From Thermosporothrix hazakensis (GTDB lineage: Bacteria; Chloroflexota; Ktedonobacteria; Ktedonobacterales; Ktedonobacteraceae), in the NCBI RefSeq assembly GCF_003253565.1, contig NZ_QKUF01000036.1, positions 1 through 53,061 on the forward strand: DNA of 53,061 nt. The letters are read 5' to 3'. The notes under the pieces are model-generated. The model worked only from the letters and a program-made list of their open reading frames with translations, made no database searches and was not told where the DNA came from. A program made the translations under genes and the position numbers. Shown piece after piece: positions 20,185 through 29,172 of the stretch. The stretch's first letter is position 1. Every line of letters begins with the position of its first letter.

Positions 20185-21279
20185 ATGTCTGATTCGCATG
20201 CCTTATTCTCTGATGAACACTATGATGATGACGACTTCGCGTTCGATGATCAGATCCCTGATGACTTCTACCAATCTTTCGCCGAGTATGCCGAGTATGA
20301 GGATGAAGAAGTACCACTCGACACCCCACCGCTTTACCTTGGACCCAAAGAATACACTGAGCTCACCAACCATATCTGGGAGGAGCGAAGAAAACCAATT
20401 CAACAGGCAAACATTCACTGGATTACTCCTGGAGGAGATGAAGCAGCACAATGGAACCATATTCTCTCAAACGGACATAGGATCCCCAACCTTCGGGCAG
20501 AGGGAATCAAGATTACCAATTGGGAAGCCGAAGACGCCTTTTTCAACGGAGCTGTCCTCACCAGAACACAGATCAACCAGGCCAACTGGCGCCACGTCCA
20601 GGCTGAATATCTCCTTGCGAATGAATCCTCATGGAGGCAGTCTATCCTCAGCGCTGCCAATACCTATTCATCATCCTTTCGAGGAGCTAGCTTCTCGGAA
20701 TGCAAGATGCTCGGCTGGCATAGCGCCCAGAGTGTGCTGACGGAAACGAAACTCTCTGAGTGCAATATGACCAATGTCCATATGCCTGGCTCAAATCTGG
20801 AGCAGACTCACATGGAGTATGTTATCGCGACCTCCGCCGATCTCCAATTCACCAAATGGCAAGGTGCCCATCTACACCATATAGATCTTTCCTATGCCAA
20901 TCTGACTGGCGCTCATTTCATACCAGAAGAGATTTCAGATGTAAACCTCTGCTGGTCCACACTCACAGGAATATCCTTTGGGAAACAGGCAGAACACATT
21001 CTCCTGACGGAGAATGTAAGACAGATCCGCTTCCACTTCTATCGATTGTTCTCTCAACGGCGAGAAGCACTCGCTCGCTTTACAAAGTGGCTCAAGCGCA
21101 AAGAGCCACTGAAACGGTCTCTCACCGCGCTGCTCTTATTGCCAACGAACAACACCAGCGCTCTTGCTGTAGAGAGATTTTCGAGCGCTTTAACCCCACT
21201 CGAAGACCAGGAGTATTCACCTGCTGATACTCCTGTTCGCGCCATTCTTCTTTCATGGTGTCAACAGTTGAGTGATTAG
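20185..21279 (+). CDS. Pentapeptide-repeat protein with acidic N-terminus
   Basis: 364 aa from ATG 20185, preceded by CGGAGCAAGATTC; an upstream extension to 20065 lacks a ribosome site. Residues about 1-50 are strikingly acidic (HYDDDDFAFDDQIPDDFY). The middle, roughly residues 110-260, carries degenerate pentapeptide repeats (FFNGAVLTRTQINQANWRHV, SFRGASFSECKML, ADLQFTKWQGAHLHHIDLSY, ANLTGAHF), which fold into a right-handed beta-helix. The C-terminus is basic then mixed. DNA-mimic members of this superfamily protect gyrase; here the acidic region is separate, so DNA mimicry is speculation. Confidence 0.7.
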   Translation: MSDSHALFSDEHYDDDDFAFDDQIPDDFYQSFAEYAEYEDEEVPLDTPPLYLGPKEYTELTNHIWEERRKPIQQANIHWITPGGDEAAQWNHILSNGHRIPNLRAEGIKITNWEAEDAFFNGAVLTRTQINQANWRHVQAEYLLANESSWRQSILSAANTYSSSFRGASFSECKMLGWHSAQSVLTETKLSECNMTNVHMPGSNLEQTHMEYVIATSADLQFTKWQGAHLHHIDLSYANLTGAHFIPEEISDVNLCWSTLTGISFGKQAEHILLTENVRQIRFHFYRLFSQRREALARFTKWLKRKEPLKRSLTALLLLPTNNTSALAVERFSSALTPLEDQEYSPADTPVRAILLSWCQQLSD

Positions 21280-21789
21280 GCCATCACCGGAATGAGAAGC
21301 AGAACATATTTCTGTTTCTCATTCTCTCTCCCTCCGCAAATTCGCATTGCTCACACGGTACATGATACGCTGAGCATATGGATAGGAGAAAAGAGGAAAG
21401 CCGTTGTATACAAGAAGGATCATCTCTTGTCACTGTTCCCCTCGCCGACAAGCGGTGCATCTGTCCTCCCAGGACAGAGAAGAGAGCAGCTCTTCTTCCT
21501 CTCTTACTTGTTTCCCCTCACGCGCCTCAAGAGAAACGCTCCTTTCTCTTGCCCTGCACGCTCTCCCTCTCCCCCGAGCAAGTGTAGGATCGCACACAGC
21601 AGCTCTTCCTCTCTCTCTTTCCTAAAAATCAAGAAAATATGTAAAAAGAGAACAAGACATAGCGTATCATAACGGGGTGTATTACTTGTACAATGGCAAA
21701 TCCTCTATTTGTTTTTCTTACACTTTTCGCTATACTTTTACTCTGCTTCCCTCTACATGAGGAAGCAGACTCAACACATGAGGGGAACA
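21280..21789. other. Intergenic, no gene recognised
   Basis: Pyrimidine-rich sequence with overlapping plus frames of biased composition and no family features. Confidence 0.4.
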
Positions 21790-22149
21790 ATGCAAAGAAG
21801 ATTTCTTACTATACCACCAAGAGTACTCTACAGCTTTTCCGCTGAGAGAATTTTACCAATCACTCTGCCTTCGCAAGTCGAAAGTAGCACATTTTGGCAC
21901 GAGAATCGTCGTGCTGAACTTGCTGCTGGCCTCAAGCCACAAAAACGGCTCTTCTTCCCAATTCACTTCTGTAGCCTATGTGGTATTGGTATTGGCCCTG
22001 GCCATCTTGAGCAGGAGATCTATATCTTCTTTGTCCCTGAAGGATATACTCTCTGTGACAAAGACGACAACTGTTTCCAGGTTCAAGAAGGAGGCGAGTT
22101 GTTTTTTATTTGTGGTGGCTGTGCCAGGACCAAAAAACTCGGGGCATGA
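21790..22149 (+). CDS. Small zinc-ribbon-like protein
   Basis: 119 aa from ATG 21790, behind GAGGGGAAC. Two CxxC knuckles sit 50 residues apart (CSLCGIGIGPG and FFICGGCARTKK), with ...YTLCDKDDNC between them. That pattern would chelate one zinc. The N-terminal half (RRFLTIPPRVLYSFSAERIL) has no recognised domain. Cytoplasmic, function unknown. Confidence 0.5.
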   Translation: MQRRFLTIPPRVLYSFSAERILPITLPSQVESSTFWHENRRAELAAGLKPQKRLFFPIHFCSLCGIGIGPGHLEQEIYIFFVPEGYTLCDKDDNCFQVQEGGELFFICGGCARTKKLGA

Positions 22150-22450
22150 GGGGAAAATACTTGATTCTTCCTATTGGACGACCACTCGCCTTTTTGCTCG
22201 CTCAGAAGAAGAAATTGCCTCTTTCCCTGAAAGTCAATTTTCTTCATTAATTTGTATGATCGAGTTTTTTCTTTTTCTAAAGACTATTATATCGATTATC
22301 TATGTATTTGCTTCTATCAATCTATCTCTAGCTATTCAGGATCTCATGCATCTTGATCAGCAGTTTCCGTTATACTCACTACAACAATCGGCCAAGAGGA
22401 ATATCTAGCATAGACAGTAGATACTCTCAACACGACCTTTCCCCTGAAGA

Positions 22451-23145
22451 ATGCCTTTACTTCTTCAGAATATGGTTTTGTTCAACATCAGGGTCGATTG
22501 CCGTAATGCGGTCAAATATGCCCAGCTTTCGGGCGATACCCGATTAGAGGCGGCCTGTTACATTCATCTTGCGAATGCGCTCTGTTTTGGCATTCCTGTT
22601 TCCCCTGGTAGGGAGGCATTTCTCCCGAAGGCACTTGCACTGTTCCAGCGGGCAGTTGAGCTGAGTCAGAATGGGGGCACTCATTTCCTACGCTCAAAGT
22701 CATTGGCAGAGTATGGATTAGCGCTAGCAGCAGCAGGGAATGAATATGAAGCCAATCGTTACCGGGATCAGGCGTTTGAAATATACTTTGGAGGGAGATC
22801 AGTCAAGAACCGCCCTATCTTGCGAGCGATTTCGGCCCAGGGCTATTGAATCTTCAGGCGATGATCATCTGAGATCAGCTTGCAGTGCATGGAAAGAAGT
22901 CATACTACAAGCAGGTTGAAGAGAGCTATGATGAGTTTTTTCGGTTGCGAGTTCAAGTTCCAGAACGCTTCGCTCTGGAGATGCATAACTATCTGACAGA
23001 TGCGGTGTTGGCGCGTGGTGAGCTCGACCGTGGTGTCCATATGTTGACACAGGGCTATCAGGAGGCTCAACATCTCAAGAGTACAAAGCGTCTGCTGGAA
23101 GTGCAGCGCATCCATAAGAAGGTGCAGGAACACCCCCCTCATTGA
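22451..23145 (+). pseudogene. TPR-regulator remnant
   Basis: Two frames (22451-22849 and 22885-23145) read like consecutive TPR repeats: DCRNAVKYAQLSGDTRLEAA, FLPKALALFQRAVELSQNGG, EYGLALAAAGNEYEANRYRD, then DRGVHMLTQGYQEAQHLKST. They resemble the C-terminal part of XRE-TPR regulators such as the intact ones at 37778-39169 and 42790-44010. The HTH end is missing and a break near 22850 splits the remainder. Confidence 0.5.
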
Positions 23146-23276
23146 AGCAAGATGCAGATTTTGCCGCGCTGGGCTAGGAGCTCGCGTTGATCCGGGTGTA
23201 GTGGTATGAGCTGGAGCCATACCACTCTAGCTCATGATTAAGAACTCGCCAGTGGTCTACCCGACACTGAACGATT

Positions 23277-23681
23277 GTGGTACAACTGCATCCGACGAAC
23301 GAGCAAGCGCAGATCTTGTGGCAAACGTTACAAGAATATACCGATTGTTTTCATGAGGTCACGTGCCTCGGTGAGAGTTCCTTATCAGCGCAGCCGGGCA
23401 GATACATTCACCAGTGGGAGGCATTCATGCAGCACCATTCTTTCGCCCAAGAAGAACCAGATTATATCTCGCTCAAAGAAGTTGAGCAGGAAGTGGGGAT
23501 ATCTCGCGTTATCCTACGCAAATACCAGGCGCAGTTCGGTATTACTCCTCACTCCTTCCACGTCCAAAACCGGAGCCTCTATATTCGGCAAGCAGAGAAA
23601 GAACGGATCAAACGTCTGAAGCAAAACCCGACCCTTCTGGAAAAGCTACGCGAAGAACAAAGCAGTTCTCCAATACGGTGA
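23277..23681 (+). CDS. Chimeric ORF: TnpB-like N-terminus joined to a helix-turn-helix domain
   Basis: 134 aa from a GTG; an in-frame TGA lies three codons upstream and there is no clear ribosome site. The first 30 residues (VQLHPTNEQAQILWQTLQEY TDCFHEV) match the start of TnpB proteins; compare VQLNPTPEQAQCLKTTLE of the broken tnpB ending at 47394. From about residue 60 it becomes an HTH-like segment (ISLKEVEQEVGISRVILRKY) with a basic tail (AEKERIKRLKQNPTLLEK). Likely a recombination product; whether it is expressed is unknown. Confidence 0.45.
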   Translation: MVQLHPTNEQAQILWQTLQEYTDCFHEVTCLGESSLSAQPGRYIHQWEAFMQHHSFAQEEPDYISLKEVEQEVGISRVILRKYQAQFGITPHSFHVQNRSLYIRQAEKERIKRLKQNPTLLEKLREEQSSSPIR

Positions 23682-23727
23682 CTCGCGCTCCCTCTCTGAG
23701 CAAACGCTCCTCTCCCTTTCTTTTCAA

Positions 23728-23751
23728 AATTTCTGAAACGTTTCAGAAATT
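23728..23751. repeat. Perfect 24-bp palindrome with a GAAACGTTTC core
   Basis: AATTTCTGAAAC is followed directly by its reverse complement. The TGAAACGTTTCA core is the kind of site bound by LacI/GalR-family regulators. It lies about 45 bp after the chimeric ORF and 420 bp before the secreted-protein operon. As a stem it has no loop and no U-tract, so operator is more likely than terminator. Confidence 0.5.
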
Positions 23752-24043
23752 CGAAACCTCTTCGTTCTCAGTACGCCAGATCAGTAGAGTACATTCGTTC
23801 CATTCTCTTTAAATTCTTCTCAGTATGCTTTACTGCTAAATGCAGAAAAAACAATGCTTCGCACCTGCTGCGAGGAATGTACTGACGCTCCATGAAAAAC
23901 CACTGGTGGGAGGGTTGTTCAGGCCCCGACAATGCTACGATTCGAACTATGGGGATTGAGATGTGCTTCAGACCTAAGGTTCTCACTCGATATTTTTTAG
24001 CTATAATATTCCTTACCTTATTATAAGGTTTCTAAGGAAAAAG

Positions 24044-24073
24044 TTGACAAAGTAATAAATAAAATTCTATTCT
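24044..24073 (+). promoter_or_regulatory. Probable promoter of the secreted-protein operon
   Basis: TTGACA (24044-24049) and TATTCT (24068-24073), spacer 18 nt, about 100 bp before the ATG at 24173. The -35 box is consensus, the -10 box weak. Confidence 0.4.
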
Positions 24074-24172
24074 ATTAGAAGACGTAAATCAGATTCATTG
24101 CGAACAGGGAGACTCTGGCAGACTATTTGGGAAATAGTTCCCATACTCGCAAAAGCATAGAAAGGATTTCTC

Positions 24173-25033
24173 ATGCGCTTCGTAAAGAGACGATTCTTCA
24201 TAACCCTACTGTTACTTGTCTGCTTCTCTGTTGTAGGGGTATGGCTTTTCTCCTCGCACGTTATCGCTTCACCAGATCAATATGTAAAGAGTGACCCGCT
24301 CTCTCAAACAGCTCCATGGATTGTACAACCTCCAGAGTTTCGGAATAAGCTGTTGCATTATACCCAACTTCAGACACAGCAACTGAAAGACAGTGCATCG
24401 GCCCCAGAAAAAGAGCGAACAACTTTAGCGGATATATGGATGAAGCTCAATCAGCTTGGTGAGCTAGAGCAATTTTATGGCCTTTACACCTCCGCTGATG
24501 GAAAAACCTTCTATCAGGAGATTTATGAGGACAGGCAAACAAGTACAACCGTGTTTGGGAAAAAAGATCCTTTTATGCAACAAATGCCTCTTGGGTGTCC
24601 TATACAATCTCCTCAGACTCCTTCCGCTTTAAAGACACCGAGGATTCTATTCATCGATATGATGAAACTGCAACAAGCCACCTTTCAAATGAAAAGAACA
24701 GCTCCTGCTCCTTCGCAAAACCTTTCTCCGTCTTTCATAACACAAAAGCAGAGTCTTCCTTCTCCCCAAAAAGTGTATGCAGCGACGGGGGCCGTCCAAA
24801 TCTGGGAAAAAACGGAAAAACTCAATGGGGGAGAGGCTGAAAGAAATGTCACAGAAGAGATAGACCAACATCATCGCTTGCTTGTGGATTACGCTGTTAC
24901 CAGAACTGCCAGCGGGGCGATGAGTAGCATGAAGACCGTTTTTGGAACTGTTGAGGTGTATGAGACAGAGAAAGGAACCAGCTCTGTTTTTCCTACCCAT
25001 GCACAATTGCTTACGAAAGGATGTGATCGGTGA
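24173..25033 (+). CDS. Membrane-anchored or exported protein, unknown family
   Basis: 286 aa, ATG behind AGAAAGGATTTCTC. N-terminal basic residues and one hydrophobic helix (FFITLLLLVCFSVVGVWLF) give a signal or anchor sequence. The rest is extracytoplasmic in composition, with a helical stretch (RNKLLHYTQLQTQQLKDSA, DIWMKLNQLGELEQFYGLY) and a C-terminal part containing EEIDQHHRLLVDYAVTRT. No family recognised. Its stop overlaps the next start by GTGA, so the two are translationally coupled and probably work together outside the cell. Confidence 0.6.
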   Translation: MRFVKRRFFITLLLLVCFSVVGVWLFSSHVIASPDQYVKSDPLSQTAPWIVQPPEFRNKLLHYTQLQTQQLKDSASAPEKERTTLADIWMKLNQLGELEQFYGLYTSADGKTFYQEIYEDRQTSTTVFGKKDPFMQQMPLGCPIQSPQTPSALKTPRILFIDMMKLQQATFQMKRTAPAPSQNLSPSFITQKQSLPSPQKVYAATGAVQIWEKTEKLNGGEAERNVTEEIDQHHRLLVDYAVTRTASGAMSSMKTVFGTVEVYETEKGTSSVFPTHAQLLTKGCDR

Positions 25034-25503
25034 AGAAATGGGCAATACTTCTGCTCTTCCTGGCATTTCTCTGTAGCAGTTTCTTGTTCTTTGTTCCCTC
25101 ACCTGCTCATGCATGGGATATACCTTGTACTAATGGAACAAACTATGCAGATGGGCGGAATACCTACGATGGTATTGCTATATGGGGCGAGAGCTGTATT
25201 ATATTCGCTCCGACTGGCGGACAATGGGGCCTCGGCAAATTTACGGGTAGATCTGATTCCAGAACATCGAAATGGGTAGATGGATTATTTGCAACCATTC
25301 AGGGGGTGCAGCGGTGTGGAAGTGGATCTTGGGGACAAACATTTTGGGGGCAAGATGGCCCGCGCTCTGCAAACTTTACAAGTGCACATGGAGAGGGAAG
25401 CGTTTTTGAATGCGGTCCCGGTGGTAGCCATAGTTATGGTTTTGTGAGTGGTCATTATTTTGGTGAGGCCAAAGGATTTGCATTCACAAAGCTCCCGCTA
25501 TAG
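25030..25503 (+). CDS. Secreted glycine-rich protein, unknown family
   Basis: 157 aa from GTG 25030, overlapping the previous gene by 4 bp. Signal peptide FLAFLCSSFLFFVPSPAHA with cleavage after AHA. The mature part is small, Gly/Trp/Ser-rich and has four or five Cys (WDIPCTNGTNYADG, WGESCIIFAPTGGQWGLG, VQRCGSGSWGQTFWGQ, VFECGPGGSHSYG), consistent with a disulfide-bonded beta-sandwich. No enzyme signature seen. Two tandem hairpins follow. Confidence 0.6.
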   Translation: MKKWAILLLFLAFLCSSFLFFVPSPAHAWDIPCTNGTNYADGRNTYDGIAIWGESCIIFAPTGGQWGLGKFTGRSDSRTSKWVDGLFATIQGVQRCGSGSWGQTFWGQDGPRSANFTSAHGEGSVFECGPGGSHSYGFVSGHYFGEAKGFAFTKLPL

Positions 25504-25507
25504 GAAG

Positions 25508-25577
25508 GATAAGGCCTGCGTGCTGGAGGCCTTATCTATCAATTAATTATGCTGCCTGTAATTAGAGGCAGCATAAT
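25508..25577 (+). terminator. Tandem hairpins after the secreted-protein operon
   Basis: First stem GATAAGGCCT / AGGCCTTATC with a 9-nt loop (25508-25536). Second stem ATTATGCTGCCT / AGGCAGCATAAT with an 8-nt loop (25546-25577). No long U-tract, but two strong stems directly after the stop codon fit a transcription end. Confidence 0.55.
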
Positions 25578-25790
25578 GCCTAGGATTGATGACTGAAACA
25601 ACCTTGCCAGCCGTCAACCCTATCCTGAAAAAGCATCTGTGCTAAACTCTCAGAAGAGAGATGCAAAGTTTCTTGGTGGTCATGGAGCATACTGTGCAGA
25701 CCATTGGAGCATATTATTCTTCTTACTTGTCAGGTCGGTCAAAGATTGCCCCGCCTATGAGCATTGCAAGAAATGCTATTGCTCCCGCAG

Positions 25791-26141
25791 TCAGATCAGG
25801 CCTCCCGGCCAGTTACTGGTGTAGAAACAGTTGGCTGGGGAACCTCCGAAGAAGATGGCGAAAGGGATGCACGTGAAAGCCCGGAGCCGTGCGCCGTCGC
25901 GTTTGATGGCGTTAATCCGCTCCTTATGAGGTTGCCGAATAAATCTGATGTTGTGTGCAAACACATCCTGCCAATCGGCCTCAAACTCTAGCGTAGCCTG
26001 CTCATATGCGCGGCTGGCTACGGCTCGCCGCAGTCGCACGGTGTGTCAGACCAGCGCGTTGTCATCCCTCTACATAGCGTTCTGCGGCCCTCTGGATGGC
26101 TTCCTGATGATATCTTTTCGGGTGAGGATAGTCTTTCATCT
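25791..26141 (-). pseudogene. Decayed small gene, unrecognised
   Basis: An ATG near 26141 behind GAGAGGAAAAG gives MKDYPHPKRYHQEAIQRAAE and stops at a TGA. Another frame (25791-26039) continues with a plausible helical sequence (YEQATLEFEADWQDVFAHNI). The pieces probably belong to one broken gene. Confidence 0.25.
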
Positions 26142-26261
26142 TTTCCTCTCTCTTCTATGAGCATGAAGAGTTTTCAATCTATGCCGTTTTCTCTGATCGG
26201 AACAGAAACCACACAAGACCATCAGCAACGATCCAAGTGCAACTCTGCAGTGCTTTACAAG

Positions 26262-27179
26262 CTACTTTTGCGGACGGCGGAACCGTAAGAGATTTGTCAG
26301 GGGTTTGACGAGCACGAGAAGGTTCGTCTCTCCCAGAAACCCACCAAAGGCCTCAAATCCAACATATCCCCATCCCCGAGACTGCATCCACTTGATGCGT
26401 TTTCGCTGAGCCTCTGGTGTATTTGGTATGGAGACAACCTTGCGCTCATGACGAGGCGGGGTGGAAGGAGAAACGGCAGGACGACGGACGGGCTGAGGGG
26501 AAACTGCTGGAGGATGATGGGGAGGGGAGGGAAGCGTTCTCACAAGATTCCAGACGCTTTTGTAACTCCCGGTAAAACCCTGCGCTTGCAACTCATGCCA
26601 GAGCGTTCGAACCTGAACGGGGCCAGCGTGCAGCCGTTGCTCAAGAAACGCACGGTACGGTTCCGCGAGGAAAGGGCGAGGGCTGTGCCGTCGATCCGCC
26701 AGCTGCTCCTGCTTGAGATATTTGTGTACCGTGCTTGGGCTGATCTGAAGTTGTCTGGCAATCTCTGATCCGCGCACCCCTTCTCGGGCGAGCGCATGAA
26801 CGCGCTCAAACATGGCCAGCTGCCAGGCGCGCTGTGGCCCGATCGCCATAGGGGCGCGTCGAGGCGGTTTGCGTCGTTCTCTCGGAACCGACGCAGAAGG
26901 TACCGGAGCAGGATCAGGAGGCTGCTGTGCTGCAACGGCTCGGCCTGCCTGGTGCAACAGGGGTAGTTCTTTAGCGAGGATTTTCTGAAACTGTTCACAC
27001 AGATTGCGAATAAGATGCCAGCGGTCGAGAACTTGCTGGGCAGCAGGGGTGCCGAGACGGATGGCTTTGGCGTAGCAGCCTCCCCGATCGCGGCTGACGA
27101 TCTCAAGGGCTGGAAATTGCTTGAGGAGTGTTCCCACTTCCTGCTCATCGCAGCTTGTATAATTTACCGCCTTTGACAC
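26262..27179 (-). pseudogene. ISL3-family transposase, truncated at the N-terminus
   Basis: The 305-aa frame covers the catalytic middle and C-terminus of an ISL3 transposase: ALEIVSRDRGGCYAKAIR, QQVLDRWHLIRNLCEQFQ, the internal helix-turn-helix (REGVRGSEIARQLQISPSTV), and the end VLVKPLTNLLRFRRPQK. The zinc-finger/HTH N-terminus and first catalytic segment are missing. The break lies at an IS481-like relic that starts at the same place on the opposite strand. Confidence 0.7.
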
Positions 27180-27714
27180 GGCGCGGTTTCCTGTGCCGCG
27201 TCCCGGGTGCTCGCACCATTCGTGCCTTTTTGCAGCGCGATCAAGAACTGGCCCAACTGGGCGTCTGGATTCCTCGTTCGGTTGCCACCATCTGGAACAT
27301 CCTGCGGCAGCAGGGACTCATCCTTGATCCTCCCCAGCGTAGACGCACGCGGCTTTCCGCCACACAAGCCACTGGAGGAGATCCAAATGGATTTGAAGGA
27401 TGCTTCCGTTCCGCCAAGCGACGCCGATGAGAAGCGGCAGCACGTGGTGGAGGTGCTCAACTTTGTCGATGCTGGCACCTCCATCTTGCTGGAGGCAGTG
27501 ATGCGCGATGACTTCCGAGCGGAAACGGCCTTTGAGGCGGGGGGGGCCTTCTTGCAGCGGGATGGCTGCCCACGCCTCCTGACCTTTGATCGCGACCCCA
27601 GATGGGTGGGCAGTGCTTCGACACGGGACGTTCCTTCCCCCTTGTGGCGCTTTTTGCAGTGTGTGGGCATCACTCCCCATGTGATCCCGCCCCAGCGGCC
27701 CGATCAGCAATGAG
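27180..27714 (+). pseudogene. IS481-like integrase-core transposase, N-terminal half
   Basis: Frame one (27128-27430) holds the helix-turn-helix part (RDQELAQLGVWIPRSVATIW). Frame two (27207-27713) continues with the first catalytic region (PLEEIQMDLKDASVPPSDAD) and LLTFDRDPRWVGS, FLQCVGITPHVIPP. A frameshift separates them near 27370. The gene stops abruptly at PPQRPDQQ, where a lasso-protease fragment begins, marking a recombination junction. Confidence 0.65.
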
Positions 27715-27892
27715 CGCTTTGAATTCCACGCCTGGGTCGAAGTGGATGGCGTGGTCGTGAATGCTCTTCCAGAAGTGGCAACAGGCTCCTCGCCGCTCGT
27801 GCGGATCCTTATCGTGCACCCTCCCTCACACACCGCTTCCCGCCCGCTTCAAGCGGGGAAACACACGGCATGATCCGCTCAAACCAGCTCAA
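27715..27892 (+). repeat. Lasso leader-protease fragment, copy 1 of a 178-bp repeat
   Basis: In frame this reads FEFHAWVEVDGVVVNALPEV, the His-containing part of the transglutaminase-like leader peptidase (lasso B protein). The 178 bp match 41811-41988 at nearly every position. The upstream catalytic-Cys part is absent; the junction is with an IS481-like relic. Not functional. Confidence 0.7.
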
Positions 27893-28480
27893 TATAACAC
27901 CCGCCGACTTCTGTGACTCTCCCTGGCAAGAGGTCCCACTGGATCGGGTTGAGGGCATCGTCGATAGCCCGCCCGACCGCCTGGCGCGCTTCTGCTTCCT
28001 CCGCTTCCATCCATTCATCTTCAATAGAGCTTATGTCTGAAATGAGATCTTCATAAACAAGATCCTCCGAGTTGCCAATTGGGGCGTTCAGACTTATTTG
28101 TTTTGGAGCCTGTGCACGATATTCAGGTCTCTCTGTGATCTTGAATTCCATTACGCCTATACAGGCAATAGTGCTGCATCTCGCGTCGTACGATAGCTCT
28201 GAGATACCGTCCGGGATGTCTCGCGCCCGCGATCGCTTCGCGATTCTCTCGGGTCGCCAGGTTAGCGACTCCGATCAATTCATCGGCTTCGTCGCTGTCC
28301 TCAAACTGGTAAATGAACGCATAGAGAGAGGCCAGTCGGGTTTATATACCGCAAATTCGACTGTATAAGTGTGTCGAGTGCGGCGATATCGCCAGATCGC
28401 ACTTGTTCTTCAATCGTGAATTCATCCTCAAAAATCAAATTGTTGAGGTCGTTTAGAGAGGAATTCGGATACTTTCCTCC
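27879..28480 (-). pseudogene. Sigma-70-like factor relic
   Basis: Three minus frames join: TIEEQVRSGDIAALDTLIQS NLRYI (about 28450-28330), then YQFEDSDEADELIGVANLAT and RHPGRYLRAIVRREMQHYCL (28320-28160), then 27879-28151 (EDLISDISSIEDEWMEAEEA, EARQAVGRAIDDALNP). The order resembles small sigma-70-type factors with region 2-like helices. Two frameshifts, one in a CT repeat near 28325, break it. The 3' end lies at the lasso-protease repeat, suggesting truncation. Confidence 0.4.
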
Positions 28481-28501
28481 TGATGTCAGCTTGTTTCTCT
28501 C

Positions 28502-28712
28502 TCAAGAGAGAGGATTGCTCCTCCCTCCCCCGGGCCCGGGCGAATCAACAATATAGCCTCGACACTTGGGACACCGCTCCTCATACGCGGTCTTGCGGTT
28601 GCGAGTGGGGGGAAGGGATTTCTCCCTTCCCACGGCACCGCTCACAGTGAGATCGCGGCCTTTGCAGGTAGGGCACACCCACCCCGCGCCCTTTACATGT
28701 TTCGCATGCCAT
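28502..28712 (-). pseudogene. Small CxxCxG zinc-finger protein with a 1-nt frameshift
   Basis: A strong AAAGGAGG precedes ATG 28712, which reads MACETCKGRG. One base fewer in the GGGG run near 28673 would continue into WVCPTCKGRDLTVSG and ERCPKCRGYIVDS, giving three CxxC knuckles of DnaJ-type spacing in about 70 aa. As it stands, the longer ORF that skips this start has the ribosome site inside its coding region, which argues that the frameshift is real or a sequence error. Confidence 0.5.
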
Positions 28713-29120
28713 AATCTTTTACCTCCTTTTAGGATTTGATCTACCACTCACTTGGTACCTGTATATTACAATGCCTTGTAGCATTATTTTCAACGAAAAA
28801 ACGGGAATGCCTTGTAGCATTCTCTTTCTGGTACTTTCAGGCTCAACCACACTGAAATGGTTGCGCGTGTCTCACTTCCGTTAGCGTGATCGCGTCCCTC
28901 CGCTCGCTCACCACAAGAGGAGCAAAACGGCTTACCGGCGCCCAGAGTTGAGCTTGAGCCAAAAAACACCGCCTATCGAAACGCTCGAAGCCAGGGCCAA
29001 GCTGTGCGAGAGCATTGGAGCGAAGCGGAAACACTTGACTGCCATGACAGAATCTGACAGCGAAACGCGCTTCCTTCTCCTCCCTCCTACAAGGCTCATC
29101 AAGCTTCTTTGAGAAAGGTC

Positions 29121-29149
29121 TTGACAATAATGGCTTCGGTCATTATAAT
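29121..29149 (+). promoter_or_regulatory. Perfect consensus promoter with an internal inverted repeat
   Basis: TTGACA (29121-29126), 17-nt spacer, TATAAT (29144-29149). Within it ATAATG (29127-29132) and CATTAT (29141-29146) form an inverted repeat covering the spacer and the front of the -10 box, a typical position for a repressor operator. Confidence 0.75.
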
Positions 29150-29172
29150 AGACTGAGAAGGAGGTAGACGAA

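Noticed and set aside
28072..28368. 98-aa plus-strand frame
   Set aside because: Antisense to the reassembled sigma-like relic.
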